Positions 17,348-25,149 are shown, counted from the first letter of the stretch. The stretch: DNA of 50,815 bases from Chloroflexota bacterium (GCA_013112725.1 JABFFZ010000036.1:1-50815), one strand, 5' to 3'. Program-made: numbers and translations. Notes: generated by a model from the letters alone, not told the origin.

Positions 17348-19348
17348 TTACTGCTGAATGTCAATCTCGAAGATGTTGAACATTTCAGAGTTCTGGGTTG
17401 GGTCAACGAAGAAGTTCAGGATTTCCGGTCGGGCTGCGGCTACTTTCAGGCGCAGGAACAACGGGATAACCGGCACATTCTCGGAGAAGATAATCTGCGA
17501 TTCAATATGCCCTTCTTCGTATTCGGGGGTGCCGGGCAGAGAGCCTATAGCTTTCTGGCAAGCGGCATCAAAGTCGGCATTGCGCCAGCCGGTGTTGTTC
17601 TGACCACCCCAGGCCGACGGATAGAGGGCATTGCCATTTTCGTCTACAGCGTCCGGATCGCCAGGAACGTTCCAACCACCATACAAGCTGCAGGAAGGTT
17701 CAACGCCGGTTAACCAGGCAAATTCGCCCAGGTCATATTTACGGCCAAACAACACGCCTTCCGGCCCGTCAGCAAACCACTCACCAGCGGGCAGGTAGTA
17801 CAGTTCTACCTGGATGCCACACTGGGCCTGGTTTTCCTTGAAAATCTGGGTCAACTGCTGGCGCATGGCGTTACCGGCGGTAGTGCCCAGAGTGATGACG
17901 AAGGGCGTACCATCGGTGTATTCACGGATGCCATCACCATCACTGTCCACAAACCCAACCTCATCGAGCAGCGCATTGGCCGCTTCCACATCATAGGGCC
18001 ATTCGGTCAGGCCTTCAGACGGGTAGAGCGGATGTACGCTGGGGACGTAGGTGTGGATGATTTCGGAACGGCCGTACATGATATTGTCCACCATACCCTG
18101 GCGATCCGTACACATGGTCATGGCCTGGCGTACACGTACATCACTGAACCAGTCACGGTATTCGGGACGGCTGCGATATTCGTCCACCGGGTCAATGTTG
18201 AAGTCAATGTGTTCGTACACGGTACCGGTCTGGAAGAACGGCACAAGCAAGCCATTGTTTTCCGCCTCGATCAGGAACGGGGCTTCGTTGGTGGACATAC
18301 CATCCTGCGTACCAATGTCGCAAGCACCGGAGAGTAACTGGGCTATCAACTGATTGGTATTGGGGATGAATTTGTAGGTAACACTGTCCAGATAGGGCAA
18401 ACCTTCAGCAGCACGGTAATAATGCGGGTTTTTCACCAGGGAAATGCGGTCGCCAGCTACCCATTCCGTGATCATAAACGGGCCATCACCAACCGGCATA
18501 CGGCTGGATTCTTCGGCCGTCAGCAGTTCAGCGGCGGTATAGCCACCCCACAGGTGTTCAGGGTATGGCGCCCAGAAGTTGGTGTAGTAGGTGGAATCCA
18601 TGAAACCGGGCAGACCTGTCCAACGGACAGTCAGATCGCCGGTAGCTTCATAGCTGGCAGTACGTTCGAAGGTGTATTTACCCTGGGGCGTGTCAGGATC
18701 GCCAATGAGATTAAAGCTATAAACAGAGTCACTGGCTTTGACCGGTTCGCCATCTGAATAGACACGGGGCTTCATGGTAAAGTCTACCACCAGTTGCTCC
18801 AACGTCACCGGGCCGCCATCAAAGGTGAATTCTTCACCGGCTTGATTTTTGACCGTTACGCCTTCGCCCCAGGCCACAACATTGTCTGATGCATCACGTA
18901 CCAGGTCGCCAGGCTGCACTTCAACTTCTACCAGTTGGGCATCGCCATCGGCCAGACTGGGTACTTTTTCCAGGCCTTGCGCCTGATAGTCATAGGACAG
19001 AGTTGTCAGGTTGTTTTCATAAACGGCGTGCAGCACGGCGGACATCGCCAGCATGGAACCGCCATAGGGGTAGAGGGTGGTGGGTTCTTGGGCCATGCAA
19101 ACAACCAGATCTTTTGGCTTGGCTTCCACGGGGACAGGGGTTGGTTCAACCACGACGGTTTCTACCACGACACGGGTAACTTCTACCTGAATCTCCTCAG
19201 TTCCACCTTCAACTTCAACTGTTTCCACAACGGTTTCGGTGACAACGCGGGTAACTTCGACAACTTGCGGTTCAGCGGATTGACAGGCCGCTAATACAAA
19301 ACTAAAAGCCACGAGTATGGCAATAAATGTAAACCACTTTTTTGACAT
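17348..19348 (-). CDS. Peptide ABC transporter substrate-binding lipoprotein (SBP_bac_5 family)
   Basis: A 666-residue secreted protein. Residues 1-22 form a lipoprotein signal with lipobox LAAC and Cys22 as the lipidation site. A Val/Thr/Glu-rich linker (residues 28-75) probably spaces it from the membrane. The SBP_bac_5 body follows: ARTIC-like features include GDGPFMITEWVAGDRISLVKNPHYY, LPYLDSVTYKFIPNTNQLIAQLLSGACDIG and VRQAMTMCTDRQGMVDNIMYG, typical of OppA/DppA relatives. It is longer than the usual 530-560 residues because of insertions. ATG has GGAGGAG upstream. First gene of the operon with its own terminator after it. Binds peptides or related amides outside the membrane; specificity unknown. 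Confidence 0.9.
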   Translation of the reverse strand: MSKKWFTFIAILVAFSFVLAACQSAEPQVVEVTRVVTETVVETVEVEGGTEEIQVEVTRVVVETVVVEPTPVPVEAKPKDLVVCMAQEPTTLYPYGGSMLAMSAVLHAVYENNLTTLSYDYQAQGLEKVPSLADGDAQLVEVEVQPGDLVRDASDNVVAWGEGVTVKNQAGEEFTFDGGPVTLEQLVVDFTMKPRVYSDGEPVKASDSVYSFNLIGDPDTPQGKYTFERTASYEATGDLTVRWTGLPGFMDSTYYTNFWAPYPEHLWGGYTAAELLTAEESSRMPVGDGPFMITEWVAGDRISLVKNPHYYRAAEGLPYLDSVTYKFIPNTNQLIAQLLSGACDIGTQDGMSTNEAPFLIEAENNGLLVPFFQTGTVYEHIDFNIDPVDEYRSRPEYRDWFSDVRVRQAMTMCTDRQGMVDNIMYGRSEIIHTYVPSVHPLYPSEGLTEWPYDVEAANALLDEVGFVDSDGDGIREYTDGTPFVITLGTTAGNAMRQQLTQIFKENQAQCGIQVELYYLPAGEWFADGPEGVLFGRKYDLGEFAWLTGVEPSCSLYGGWNVPGDPDAVDENGNALYPSAWGGQNNTGWRNADFDAACQKAIGSLPGTPEYEEGHIESQIIFSENVPVIPLFLRLKVAAARPEILNFFVDPTQNSEMFNIFEIDIQQ

Positions 19349-19657
19349 TTGTCTCCTCCAAATCTCTAGATGTTAAAACAATAAAGTGTTCATGCTGTGG
19401 GCTCTTACTATAACTGAATCTATAACTGAATGCGTTGCATCACCTCCTTGAGCAGAAGATCTGGCGAGTTTTGAAAAACCCGTCAGATCTGCGATTTAAA
19501 TGCAAACAGCCCCTGTGACGCCACGGCATGTTTGCCTTGTGGGGCAATGATCGGGGCACAGCAGGGGCTTGCTAAAAAAATACAATGATCAATAACCATA
19601 AAACAAACCATTAACCGCTCTCCTGTTGATTTGAGGGGGATCAACAGTTGCCGGGAT
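19349..19657 (-). promoter_or_regulatory. 310-nt structured 5' leader of the opp operon, candidate regulatory RNA
   Basis: Between the mapped promoter and the ATG the leader contains, in order: a hairpin CTGTTGAT/ATCAACAG (about 19623-19647), a T-run, a long-range stem AGCCCCTG/CAGGGGCT closing about 60 nt (19509-19568), a near-perfect 15-bp hairpin AGATCTG...CAGATCT (19457-19490), a strong anti-16S-like AAGGAGGTGAT (about 19438-19448) and a tandem 12-mer ATTCAGTTATAG. No known riboswitch class was recognised. Confidence 0.5.
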
Positions 19658-19663
19658 GTATCT

Positions 19664-19691
19664 ATTATACCCGTGTACGTTTAAGTGTCAA
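19664..19691 (-). promoter_or_regulatory. Near-consensus sigma-70 promoter of the opp operon
   Basis: Minus strand TTGACA (19691-19686) and TATAAT (19669-19664) are both perfect matches to consensus, with 16 nt between them. Start of transcription is expected near 19657. This is the best promoter in the window and fits a highly expressed binding protein. Confidence 0.8.
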
Positions 19692-19753
19692 CGCAGTGAC
19701 ATAACAGCTACATTACAGTGGCATGATTGGGGGTAGTGGCTAGCCGTTGGCGG

Positions 19754-20470
19754 CTACAAACGGCCGTGACGCAATTCATCCATATACGGTAAATAAGCCG
19801 CTACTTCCTCCCCAGCTGCCTGCAAAGAAAAATAGTCCTGCACGATTTGCGCCTGCTGTTCCCGGTTAAAGCTGGACAGCGGCTTCTGGTTCTCATGCGC
19901 CTGCGCCAGGCCGGCCGCACCGCCATAGGTATAACAGTCGCGGCGGGTGGTGACCAACATGTAAATGGCCTCCGTCATGTACCGGGTACCTGCCTGCTCA
20001 TATTGGTAGACATGTGTTAATTCGTGTACCAGCAGCGCCAGGTTTTGGCGGGAGCGAGAAGGGGTTTGCGGCAAAAAGATGGTATGCCAGGCGGTAAAGG
20101 CCAGATTGCCGTTAAACCGGAAGATGAACCTGGCCAGGCCACCTTCCGCCAGGCGCACATCGGTGAACCGCAGGTGTATGCCGATAATGTCGGTGATAAC
20201 GGCCGTCTCCGCCGCCGTTAGTGGTGTGGTATGCGCCAACAACCGCAGGCACATTTGCGCCAGTTCTGGGCCGCCTACCAGATCAAAAAGCTGCACGATC
20301 AGCAAATGGACGGTTTTTCTGAGGCGGGGGGGGTGGGTAACGGCCGTGCCCCCAGTTTGCCTGATGCGCCGCACCCGCACCGGAAAGTCACGGATGAGGT
20401 TTTGCGGCCACAACCAGAGGCTAACGGCGCGTTCGCGCCACCAGGCTAAGAAAGAATGAGAGAGGGACAA
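19754..20470 (-). CDS. HEXXH metallopeptidase-like protein of unknown role
   Basis: A 238-residue protein with no signal peptide. Residues about 90-175 carry a compact domain ending in LALLVHELTHVYQYEQAG, a zinc-binding HELTH motif with the downstream YQYEQAG seen in DUF4157-like (eCIS-core) putative peptidases. A preceding IGIHLRFTDVRLAEGGLA and AFTAWHTIFLP fit the start of that domain. The C-terminus has FNREQQAQIVQDYF. The gene lies 9 bp after the TPR gene on the same strand, so the two are probably co-transcribed. Proteolytic activity is not proven; many members are toxins or have a structural function. Confidence 0.6.
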   Translation of the reverse strand: MSLSHSFLAWWRERAVSLWLWPQNLIRDFPVRVRRIRQTGGTAVTHPPRLRKTVHLLIVQLFDLVGGPELAQMCLRLLAHTTPLTAAETAVITDIIGIHLRFTDVRLAEGGLARFIFRFNGNLAFTAWHTIFLPQTPSRSRQNLALLVHELTHVYQYEQAGTRYMTEAIYMLVTTRRDCYTYGGAAGLAQAHENQKPLSSFNREQQAQIVQDYFSLQAAGEEVAAYLPYMDELRHGRL

Positions 20471-20479
20471 CGGGGGACG

Positions 20480-21793
20480 TTACAACTTTTCAGGATTGAT
20501 ATTGGCGGCCTGTAACACGGCCAATACCGGTGGTGCGTAAACAAAACAAGATTTCAAGTGTGGGTCTTGCAGGGGTTCAACTGTTTGCCGGATAAAATCG
20601 GCGGCAATTGTTAAATGCACAGCCGCGATATTTTCATTGTCGGCCACATGGCTCATGGTAGCGTGTAGTTTCCACAGCGTACCCCGATCCACCGAAGTTT
20701 GCGCAGATAACATGGCGCTGTTTAATTCGGCCACGGCGCCGGCCCGATCTCCCTGGTAATACAGCAACTCCCCACGCACAAATGAGGCCAACGCCCGATA
20801 CCGGTCAGCATTTAGCGTCTCAGCAATATGGGCCAATGCCGCCACTGCCTGCGCCGCCAGACCGAAATCTTCATGGCGTAAGTAGGCCCGCGCCAGGTTA
20901 TACAGTGCCAGAGCTTCGTGTTCCAGATTGCCTACATCCCGCGCACCTTCCAGGGCTGCCTGCAAATAAACTAACCCTTGCTCATATTGCCCCATTTCCA
21001 CCAGATCAACACCGAGATTGCGCTTGATTTCCGGCACCAGCAGTTCGGCCTTTGTTTCCATTGCCTGCTGCAACGCGCGCTGGTGATAAGACAGGGCATT
21101 ATCAATATCATACAACGCCTGATGGCACTCCCCGATGTCGTTGAGGGCTTGCACAACCCGCCAGCGATCATTGACCGATTCCAGAATTGTGTACGCTTCA
21201 TGGTGGGCAGCCAGGGCGTATTGGTACTCACCCCGCGCCTGGCGCGTCCGGCCCAGGCTGGTAAGGACGCGGCCTTGTTCACGCGCTTCACCGGCCTGGC
21301 GGAAAGCGGCTAAGGATTGCGTCAGGTGGTTGATGGCGGCGTCTGTATTTCCTTGCCGCCGGTATAATACGCCCAGCCCCCGCCGCGCCCGACCAATGAC
21401 CAATAAGTTTTGCGAAGTCAGTCCCTCCTGCAATGCCTGTTGGTATAGTTTTTCTGCCTCTTCGTATTGGCCGCGAAAGTCGGCCAGTTCCCCCAGGCGG
21501 ACGCGGGCGCGGGCGGTTTGATCTTGGGTGTCACTGGTGGCCAACGAGTCGTTGTAATCTTTTTCCGCAGCCTCAAATTCACCCAATAACCAGTGACACT
21601 GCCCACGATACTCAAACAATCGGGAACGGAAGATCGCCGGAGCGCCTGCAAACGCCAGGGCATCACTGTAGTAGCGCACAGCTTTCTCGTATTCCTGTTC
21701 GCGGGCAGCCAGGCGACCTTCACGAAATGCCTTGACGGCGGCAGCGGAAACGCCAGAGAGGCTGAGTTGACCAGAGGTAACGGTATCTGACAT
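20480..21793 (-). CDS. TPR-repeat protein
   Basis: A 437-residue soluble protein made almost entirely of tetratricopeptide-like helical pairs: AVRYYSDALAFAG, AEKDYNDSLATS, AEKLYQQALQEG, AINHLTQSLAAFRQAG, ALAAHHEAYTILES, ALSYHQRALQQAM and GLVYLQAALEGAR recur at about 40-residue steps. No enzymatic domain is attached. Such proteins act as scaffolds. The start ATG at 21793 (MSDTVTSG) is preferred to one at 21829 whose extra residues look like noise; neither has a strong Shine-Dalgarno. Likely in one transcript with the HEXXH protein. Confidence 0.75.
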   Translation of the reverse strand: MSDTVTSGQLSLSGVSAAAVKAFREGRLAAREQEYEKAVRYYSDALAFAGAPAIFRSRLFEYRGQCHWLLGEFEAAEKDYNDSLATSDTQDQTARARVRLGELADFRGQYEEAEKLYQQALQEGLTSQNLLVIGRARRGLGVLYRRQGNTDAAINHLTQSLAAFRQAGEAREQGRVLTSLGRTRQARGEYQYALAAHHEAYTILESVNDRWRVVQALNDIGECHQALYDIDNALSYHQRALQQAMETKAELLVPEIKRNLGVDLVEMGQYEQGLVYLQAALEGARDVGNLEHEALALYNLARAYLRHEDFGLAAQAVAALAHIAETLNADRYRALASFVRGELLYYQGDRAGAVAELNSAMLSAQTSVDRGTLWKLHATMSHVADNENIAAVHLTIAADFIRQTVEPLQDPHLKSCFVYAPPVLAVLQAANINPEKL

Positions 21794-21918
21794 GCTGCGT
21801 ATGATACACAGGAGCGTGATTTTTCTCAATAAAGGATTCGTGAAGGGATGGAACGGGTCACGGCCGTGCCCACCATTTTTTACGCTTTATCCACAAATCA
21901 GGGGGCGGTGTTAGAATT

Positions 21919-21970
21919 GTGGCAGGTGGCAAGTGGCAGGTAGCAAGTAACCTGCAACCTGTGACTTGCG
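21919..21970. repeat. GCAAGTGGCAGGT-family repeats upstream of ubiE
   Basis: Degenerate units GTGGCAGGTGGCAA, GTGGCAGGTAGCAA are followed by inverted material (CCTGCAACCTGTGACTTGC), allowing a hairpin. A single unit of the same family lies between the convergent genes at 30981-30995. Confidence 0.7.
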
Positions 21971-22000
21971 ACGGAGGCACAACTGTAGTGTGAGGTGAGT

Positions 22001-22714
22001 ATGGCTCATTTGGAAGGACAGGAACGCGCCGATTATGTGCAAGATATGTTTGCCCGCATTGCCGGACGGTATGACCGTATGAATCGGTTAATGACGTTTG
22101 GGCAGGATATGAAATGGCGGCGATATGTGGTTCAGCAGGCGAATTTACCGCCACACGGCCGTCTGCTGGACATTGCTACCGGTACCGGCGATATTGCTCT
22201 GGAAGGGTTACAGCAGATACCGGGACTGACGGCCGTTGGCGGTGACTTTACCATCGAGATGATGCAAGCGGGTAAACGGCTGCCCCCCCGCGCGGCTATC
22301 TTATGGACGGCGGCGGATACGCTGCATCTGCCCTTTCCCGACAATACTTTCGATGCGGTCACTTCCGGCTTTCTCATGCGCAATGTGATTGATGTGCCCG
22401 GCGCTTTCCGCGAGCAGATGCGTGTGACCAAACCGGGGGGGCGGGTGGTGGTGTTGGAATCCAGCCCACCCAAGAAGAATGTGTTACGGCCGTTTATCAG
22501 AATCCACCTCAACTATGTCATCCCCACCCTGGGCAAATTGATTACCGGCGAATCAGACGCCTATCGCTATTTGCCAGATAGCACGCAACAGTTCCAAACC
22601 CCGGAACATCTGGCCGACACCATGCGCCAGATCGGATTCATAGAGGTGCAATACAGGCTGTTCATGTTTGGCACCATCGCCATTCACACCGGGCAAAAAC
22701 CGGTACGGCCGTAA
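22001..22714 (+). CDS. ubiE: Demethylmenaquinone methyltransferase UbiE/MenG
   Basis: A 237-residue SAM-dependent C-methyltransferase of quinone synthesis. Family signatures are clear: YVQDMFARIAGRYDRMNRLMTFGQD at the N-terminus, LLDIATGTGDIAL (motif I, SAM binding), VGGDFTIEMMQAG, LPFPDNTFDAVTSGFLMRNV (the FGxRN-like motif, here FLMRNV) and YRYLPDSTQQFQTPEHLA near the end. Length equals the family norm. ATG at 22001 follows GAGGTGAG; a GTG two codons earlier is possible. In an anaerobe-type Chloroflexota it should make menaquinone. Three octamers lie inside. Placed just upstream of the SAM riboswitch but with its own end. Confidence 0.9.
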   Translation: MAHLEGQERADYVQDMFARIAGRYDRMNRLMTFGQDMKWRRYVVQQANLPPHGRLLDIATGTGDIALEGLQQIPGLTAVGGDFTIEMMQAGKRLPPRAAILWTAADTLHLPFPDNTFDAVTSGFLMRNVIDVPGAFREQMRVTKPGGRVVVLESSPPKKNVLRPFIRIHLNYVIPTLGKLITGESDAYRYLPDSTQQFQTPEHLADTMRQIGFIEVQYRLFMFGTIAIHTGQKPVRP

Positions 22715-22735
22715 ATGAGACAACGCGCGTTACAT

Positions 22736-22764
22736 TTGACGCCACTTCTGCAGAGATATACACT
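22736..22764 (+). promoter_or_regulatory. Candidate promoter of the SAM-riboswitch transcript
   Basis: TTGACG (22736-22741, five of six) is followed after 17 nt by TACACT (22759-22764, four of six). Transcription would start near 22771, about 25 nt before the riboswitch. Confidence 0.5.
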
Positions 22765-22795
22765 TCCGGGCAGCTATTTATTTAGACCTTTAATA

Positions 22796-22964
22796 CTCAT
22801 CCAGAGAGGCTGAGGGACCGGCCCGATGAAGCCTCGGCAACCGCTCTGTAGTCGGTAAACGGTGATCAGTGATTCGGTAAGCATAACCTATTACTGTGTA
22901 CCAATAACCGGCTACCGAAAAAGGTGCCAATTCCGGCAAACCCAATGGGTTTGAAAGATGAGAG
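22796..22964 (+). promoter_or_regulatory. SAM-I (S-box) riboswitch with expanded P3 arm
   Basis: The core is intact: CTCATC (P1, 5' side, from 22796), AGAGAGGCTGAGGGA, the GGCCCGATGAAGCC segment, GGCAACC (22836-22842), GGTGCCAATTCC (22923-22934), a P4 hairpin CCCAATGGG and GATGAG closing P1 (to 22964). The variable P3 arm is about 80 nt, far longer than usual, and contains a genome-type repeat. GAGAGACTTT (22960-22969) can pair with AAAGCCTCTC (22982-22991) with one mismatch as an antiterminator, and the terminator follows, so this should be an OFF switch for SAM. Confidence 0.92.
22852..22918. repeat. CGGTAATC-family repeat embedded in the riboswitch P3 arm
   Basis: TCGGTA (22852-22857) pairs with TACCGA (22913-22918), and between them imperfect units CGGTGATCAGTGATTCGGTAA and inverted TTACTG...AATAACCGG form a long imperfect stem. 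It resembles the CGGTAATC repeats at 39083, 40661, 41236 and 49928. Confidence 0.6.
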
Positions 22965-22980
22965 ACTTTGGTAAAGTGAC

Positions 22981-23011
22981 AAAAGCCTCTCCTGTTGAGA
23001 GGCTTTTTTAT
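22981..23011 (+). terminator. Intrinsic terminator of the SAM riboswitch
   Basis: AAAAGCCTCTC, loop CTGTT, GAGAGGCTTTTTT form an 11-bp stem running into a T tract. Its left arm competes with the P1/antiterminator segment at 22960-22969. The next ATG is only 17 nt beyond, so termination here would silence the DUF4259 gene. Confidence 0.88.
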
Positions 23012-23027
23012 TTCTGAGGAACGCTAG

Positions 23028-23438
23028 ATGGGCACGTGGGGTATTGGCAGTTTTGAGAATGATACAGCCATGGATTGGCTGGTTGACTTTGAAGCCAATG
23101 ATTTTCGGCTGATTGATCGCACGTTAGCCGGTGTGGCTGCCATGCAAGCGGTGGATTATCTGGACGCCGATGAAGCCTGTGAAGTGCTGGCAGCAGCGGA
23201 ATGTGTGGCTGCTGCCGCCGGTTTTCCTGCCGCCAGTCTGCCGGATGAAATACACAATTGGGTATCGGCCAACCGGCCGATTCAGGTGAAACCGGACTAT
23301 GTGCGCATGGCGATCACGGCCGTCACCCGCGTTCGGACACACTCCGAGTTGCAAGCGTTATGGGCGGAAACAAATGATAATGAGGCATGGAACACGGCCG
23401 TAGCCGACTTGCAAACCCGTCTTCGCCAAATTAAGTGA
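23028..23438 (+). CDS. DUF4259 family protein
   Basis: A 136-residue protein that opens with MGTWGIGSFENDTAMDWLVDFE, the hallmark of DUF4259. A helical body follows with repeated Ala-rich helices and ends TAVADLQTRLRQIK. No catalytic motif is visible and the family has no agreed function. ATG is preceded by GAGGAA. It is the first gene behind the SAM riboswitch, so its expression should fall when SAM is plentiful, which would be unexpected for this family. The next gene starts 4 nt later. Confidence 0.85.
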   Translation: MGTWGIGSFENDTAMDWLVDFEANDFRLIDRTLAGVAAMQAVDYLDADEACEVLAAAECVAAAAGFPAASLPDEIHNWVSANRPIQVKPDYVRMAITAVTRVRTHSELQALWAETNDNEAWNTAVADLQTRLRQIK

Positions 23439-23442
23439 AACT

Positions 23443-24105
23443 GTGACCGAAACGATTGATATTTCCCATGAACCCGACCTGGGTTATGTTTTTTACCCGG
23501 CAACGGCCGAAAACAACTTTGGCAGTACCCGGTTTGATGTGATCTTGTCCGAACACCCGACGCGGCGGCATTATGATCCCGAAAACGTTCAAGTCACAAT
23601 TGCCCGTCAAACCCATGTAGACGCCATACATCTCAACTATACCGCGCCGCCCGCTCAATTTCGGGTCTGCCCAGGCCGTATTGTGCTGACTGATCGGGTA
23701 CACAAACAAGTGTCTGCTTTTTGTTTTGGCGGTGATTTGCGTATCATCCATCAGCCGCCGGACGCCATCTGCGTTTTTCAATCACCCGTATCCATTTTGG
23801 ACATAACCACGTATCACAGCGCCCATATGCTTTTTGCCAATGAAGTGGAGATCTTGATCGCAGAGCGTCGCGCCGCCTGGGACCCGCATCATCCGCACCA
23901 ATTTGAGCAGCACCTGGCCCAGGTTGATCCAACCCTCTTATACGCGGCCTGCCTGGATACACTGGCTACCAAATTTGCCGCCATGCCTCATAGCAATGAC
24001 CCTGCTCGCCGCCAATTCGTTCATCTGCTGCAAAAGGAAATAAAGAGTTGGCAACAGAACGGCCGTTGGCCTCTGGCCATACCAAAGTTAACGGAGTTGT
24101 TATGA
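23443..24105 (+). CDS. Unknown protein co-transcribed with DUF4259 gene
   Basis: A 220-residue protein starting at GTG 23443, four bases after the DUF4259 stop. I do not recognise a family. The first 100 residues are rich in beta-type segments (LGYVFYPAT, TRFDVILSEH, QVTIARQTHVDAIHLNY, FRVCPGRIVL), then a helical stretch (YHSAHMLFANEVEILIAERRAAWDPHHP) and a helical C-terminus (RRQFVHLLQKEIKSWQQ). No signal peptide or membrane segment. The TGA overlaps the ATG of the next gene by four bases (ATGA), implying coupled translation. The tight packing argues for a shared job with its two neighbours. Confidence 0.65.
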   Translation: MTETIDISHEPDLGYVFYPATAENNFGSTRFDVILSEHPTRRHYDPENVQVTIARQTHVDAIHLNYTAPPAQFRVCPGRIVLTDRVHKQVSAFCFGGDLRIIHQPPDAICVFQSPVSILDITTYHSAHMLFANEVEILIAERRAAWDPHHPHQFEQHLAQVDPTLLYAACLDTLATKFAAMPHSNDPARRQFVHLLQKEIKSWQQNGRWPLAIPKLTELL

Positions 24106-25058
24106 AATCATGTAGCCACCAGTTGAAACCGGCGTCTGACACAAAAAAACGACTGAAGCAAATTAACAGGCCTCCGATCACGCGCTTCAGCGCGTTTTTT
24201 AGCTCAGCCTGGGGATGGAATCCCCAGGCCATATGCCTGACGCTGGCGGTTTTCATCTTTACGGCCTGCACAACGACCGAAGCGATAACAGCAACGGCCG
24301 TACCCCCCATCACCATCCCTCCCATCACAGAGACGGCGATTGTGGAAAACACGGCCGTACCGAACGATACCCCCGCCGCTTTGGAAGCAACGAATGGGCC
24401 AGTCGAAGCCATTCTTATTCAAGAGCCAGGCCCCGGTTCGCGCCTTTCCAGCCCATTGGTGGTGCGCGGTGAAGCGGATTCCACCTTTGAACAAAACCTG
24501 GTGGTGCGGCTGGTGGATGCGGATGGCACACAGCTGGGGTTAACGGCCGTGACCATTGCCGCCGAAATGGGCCAACGCGGCCCCTTTGAAGCCACGCTGC
24601 CCTTCACCGTCAGCGGGGAGCAGCAGGCGTTCATTCAGGTGTTTGCCACCAGCCCGCGTGATGGCGGTGTGACGCACCTGAATGCGGTGGGGGTCATGTT
24701 GACGGATGGGGTGGCGGCGATACGGCCGTCGCTGCCCGACACAACCGAACGCATTCGCATCACCCAACCAGCGTTGGCGGCCAACATTAGCGGGGGCGTG
24801 GTGCAGGTAACCGGCGAGGGCGTTGCCAGTTTTGAGCAAACACTGCTGGTGGAATTGCTCGACGAAGATGGCACAGTTCTCGCCAGCCAGCCCGTCATCG
24901 TTAATGCCCCCGACCTGGGCCAACCGGGCGCATTCAGCGCCGAGCTGCCTTACAGCGTGGCCACCGCCAATCCGGGGCGCATCGTCGTCCGTGACGTCAG
25001 CCCCGCCTTCGGCGGCGACATCCATCTCGCCAGCGTCGAAGTAACATTATCACCCTAA
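24102..25058 (+). CDS. Lipoprotein with two Gmad2-type immunoglobulin-like domains
   Basis: A 318-residue exported protein. A basic N-terminus is followed by a short hydrophobic core and lipobox FTAC, with the lipidated Cys near residue 56, so the signal is unusually long. A Thr/Pro/Ala linker follows, then two related beta domains: ILIQEPGPGSRLSSPLVVRGEA... near 120 and IRITQPALAANISGGVVQVTGEG... near 225, each ending in a HLxAVxVxL strand (HLNAVGVMLTD, HLASVEVTLSP). This matches Gmad2 domains of spore-germination and cell-surface proteins. The ATG overlaps the upstream stop. The N-terminal part before the lipobox is translated from two REP-like hairpins (24180-24228), which explains the extended signal. 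Acts at the outer membrane face. Confidence 0.78.
   Translation: MKSCSHQLKPASDTKKRLKQINRPPITRFSAFFSSAWGWNPQAICLTLAVFIFTACTTTEAITATAVPPITIPPITETAIVENTAVPNDTPAALEATNGPVEAILIQEPGPGSRLSSPLVVRGEADSTFEQNLVVRLVDADGTQLGLTAVTIAAEMGQRGPFEATLPFTVSGEQQAFIQVFATSPRDGGVTHLNAVGVMLTDGVAAIRPSLPDTTERIRITQPALAANISGGVVQVTGEGVASFEQTLLVELLDEDGTVLASQPVIVNAPDLGQPGAFSAELPYSVATANPGRIVVRDVSPAFGGDIHLASVEVTLSP
24180..24228 (+). repeat. Two REP-like hairpins inside the lipoprotein signal region, one terminator-shaped
   Basis: ACGCGC-TTCA-GCGCGT (24180-24195) is followed by TTTTT, a textbook terminator shape, and CCTGGGGA...TCCCCAGG (24208-24228) repeats the type seen at 4423-4442. Both are read through in frame by the lipoprotein gene. 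Confidence 0.7.
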
Positions 25059-25110
25059 GAAGGAGTGCGCATCCTCAAATGCGAACAGGAGCCCACATAA
25101 TAATAATTGA

Positions 25111-25149
25111 AAGGAGTTCGCATCTTAGGATGCGAATGTGAACACTATG
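25111..25149 (+). promoter_or_regulatory. metH ribosome binding site separated from start by a hairpin
   Basis: AAGGAG (25111-25116) is followed by a perfect hairpin TTCGCATC-TTAG-GATGCGAA (25117-25136) and then GTG at 25138 and ATG at 25147. If the 20-nt hairpin folds out, the ATG lies at an effective 10 nt from AAGGAG, an ideal distance. A related copy of the same sequence stands at about 25060-25086. Confidence 0.55.

Noticed and set aside
19414..19448. Six-codon leader peptide (M-Q-R-I-Q-L) after AAGGAGGTG in the opp leader
   Set aside because: The ATG is only 2 nt from the ribosome-site-like sequence, too close for efficient initiation, and the codons show no attenuation logic.
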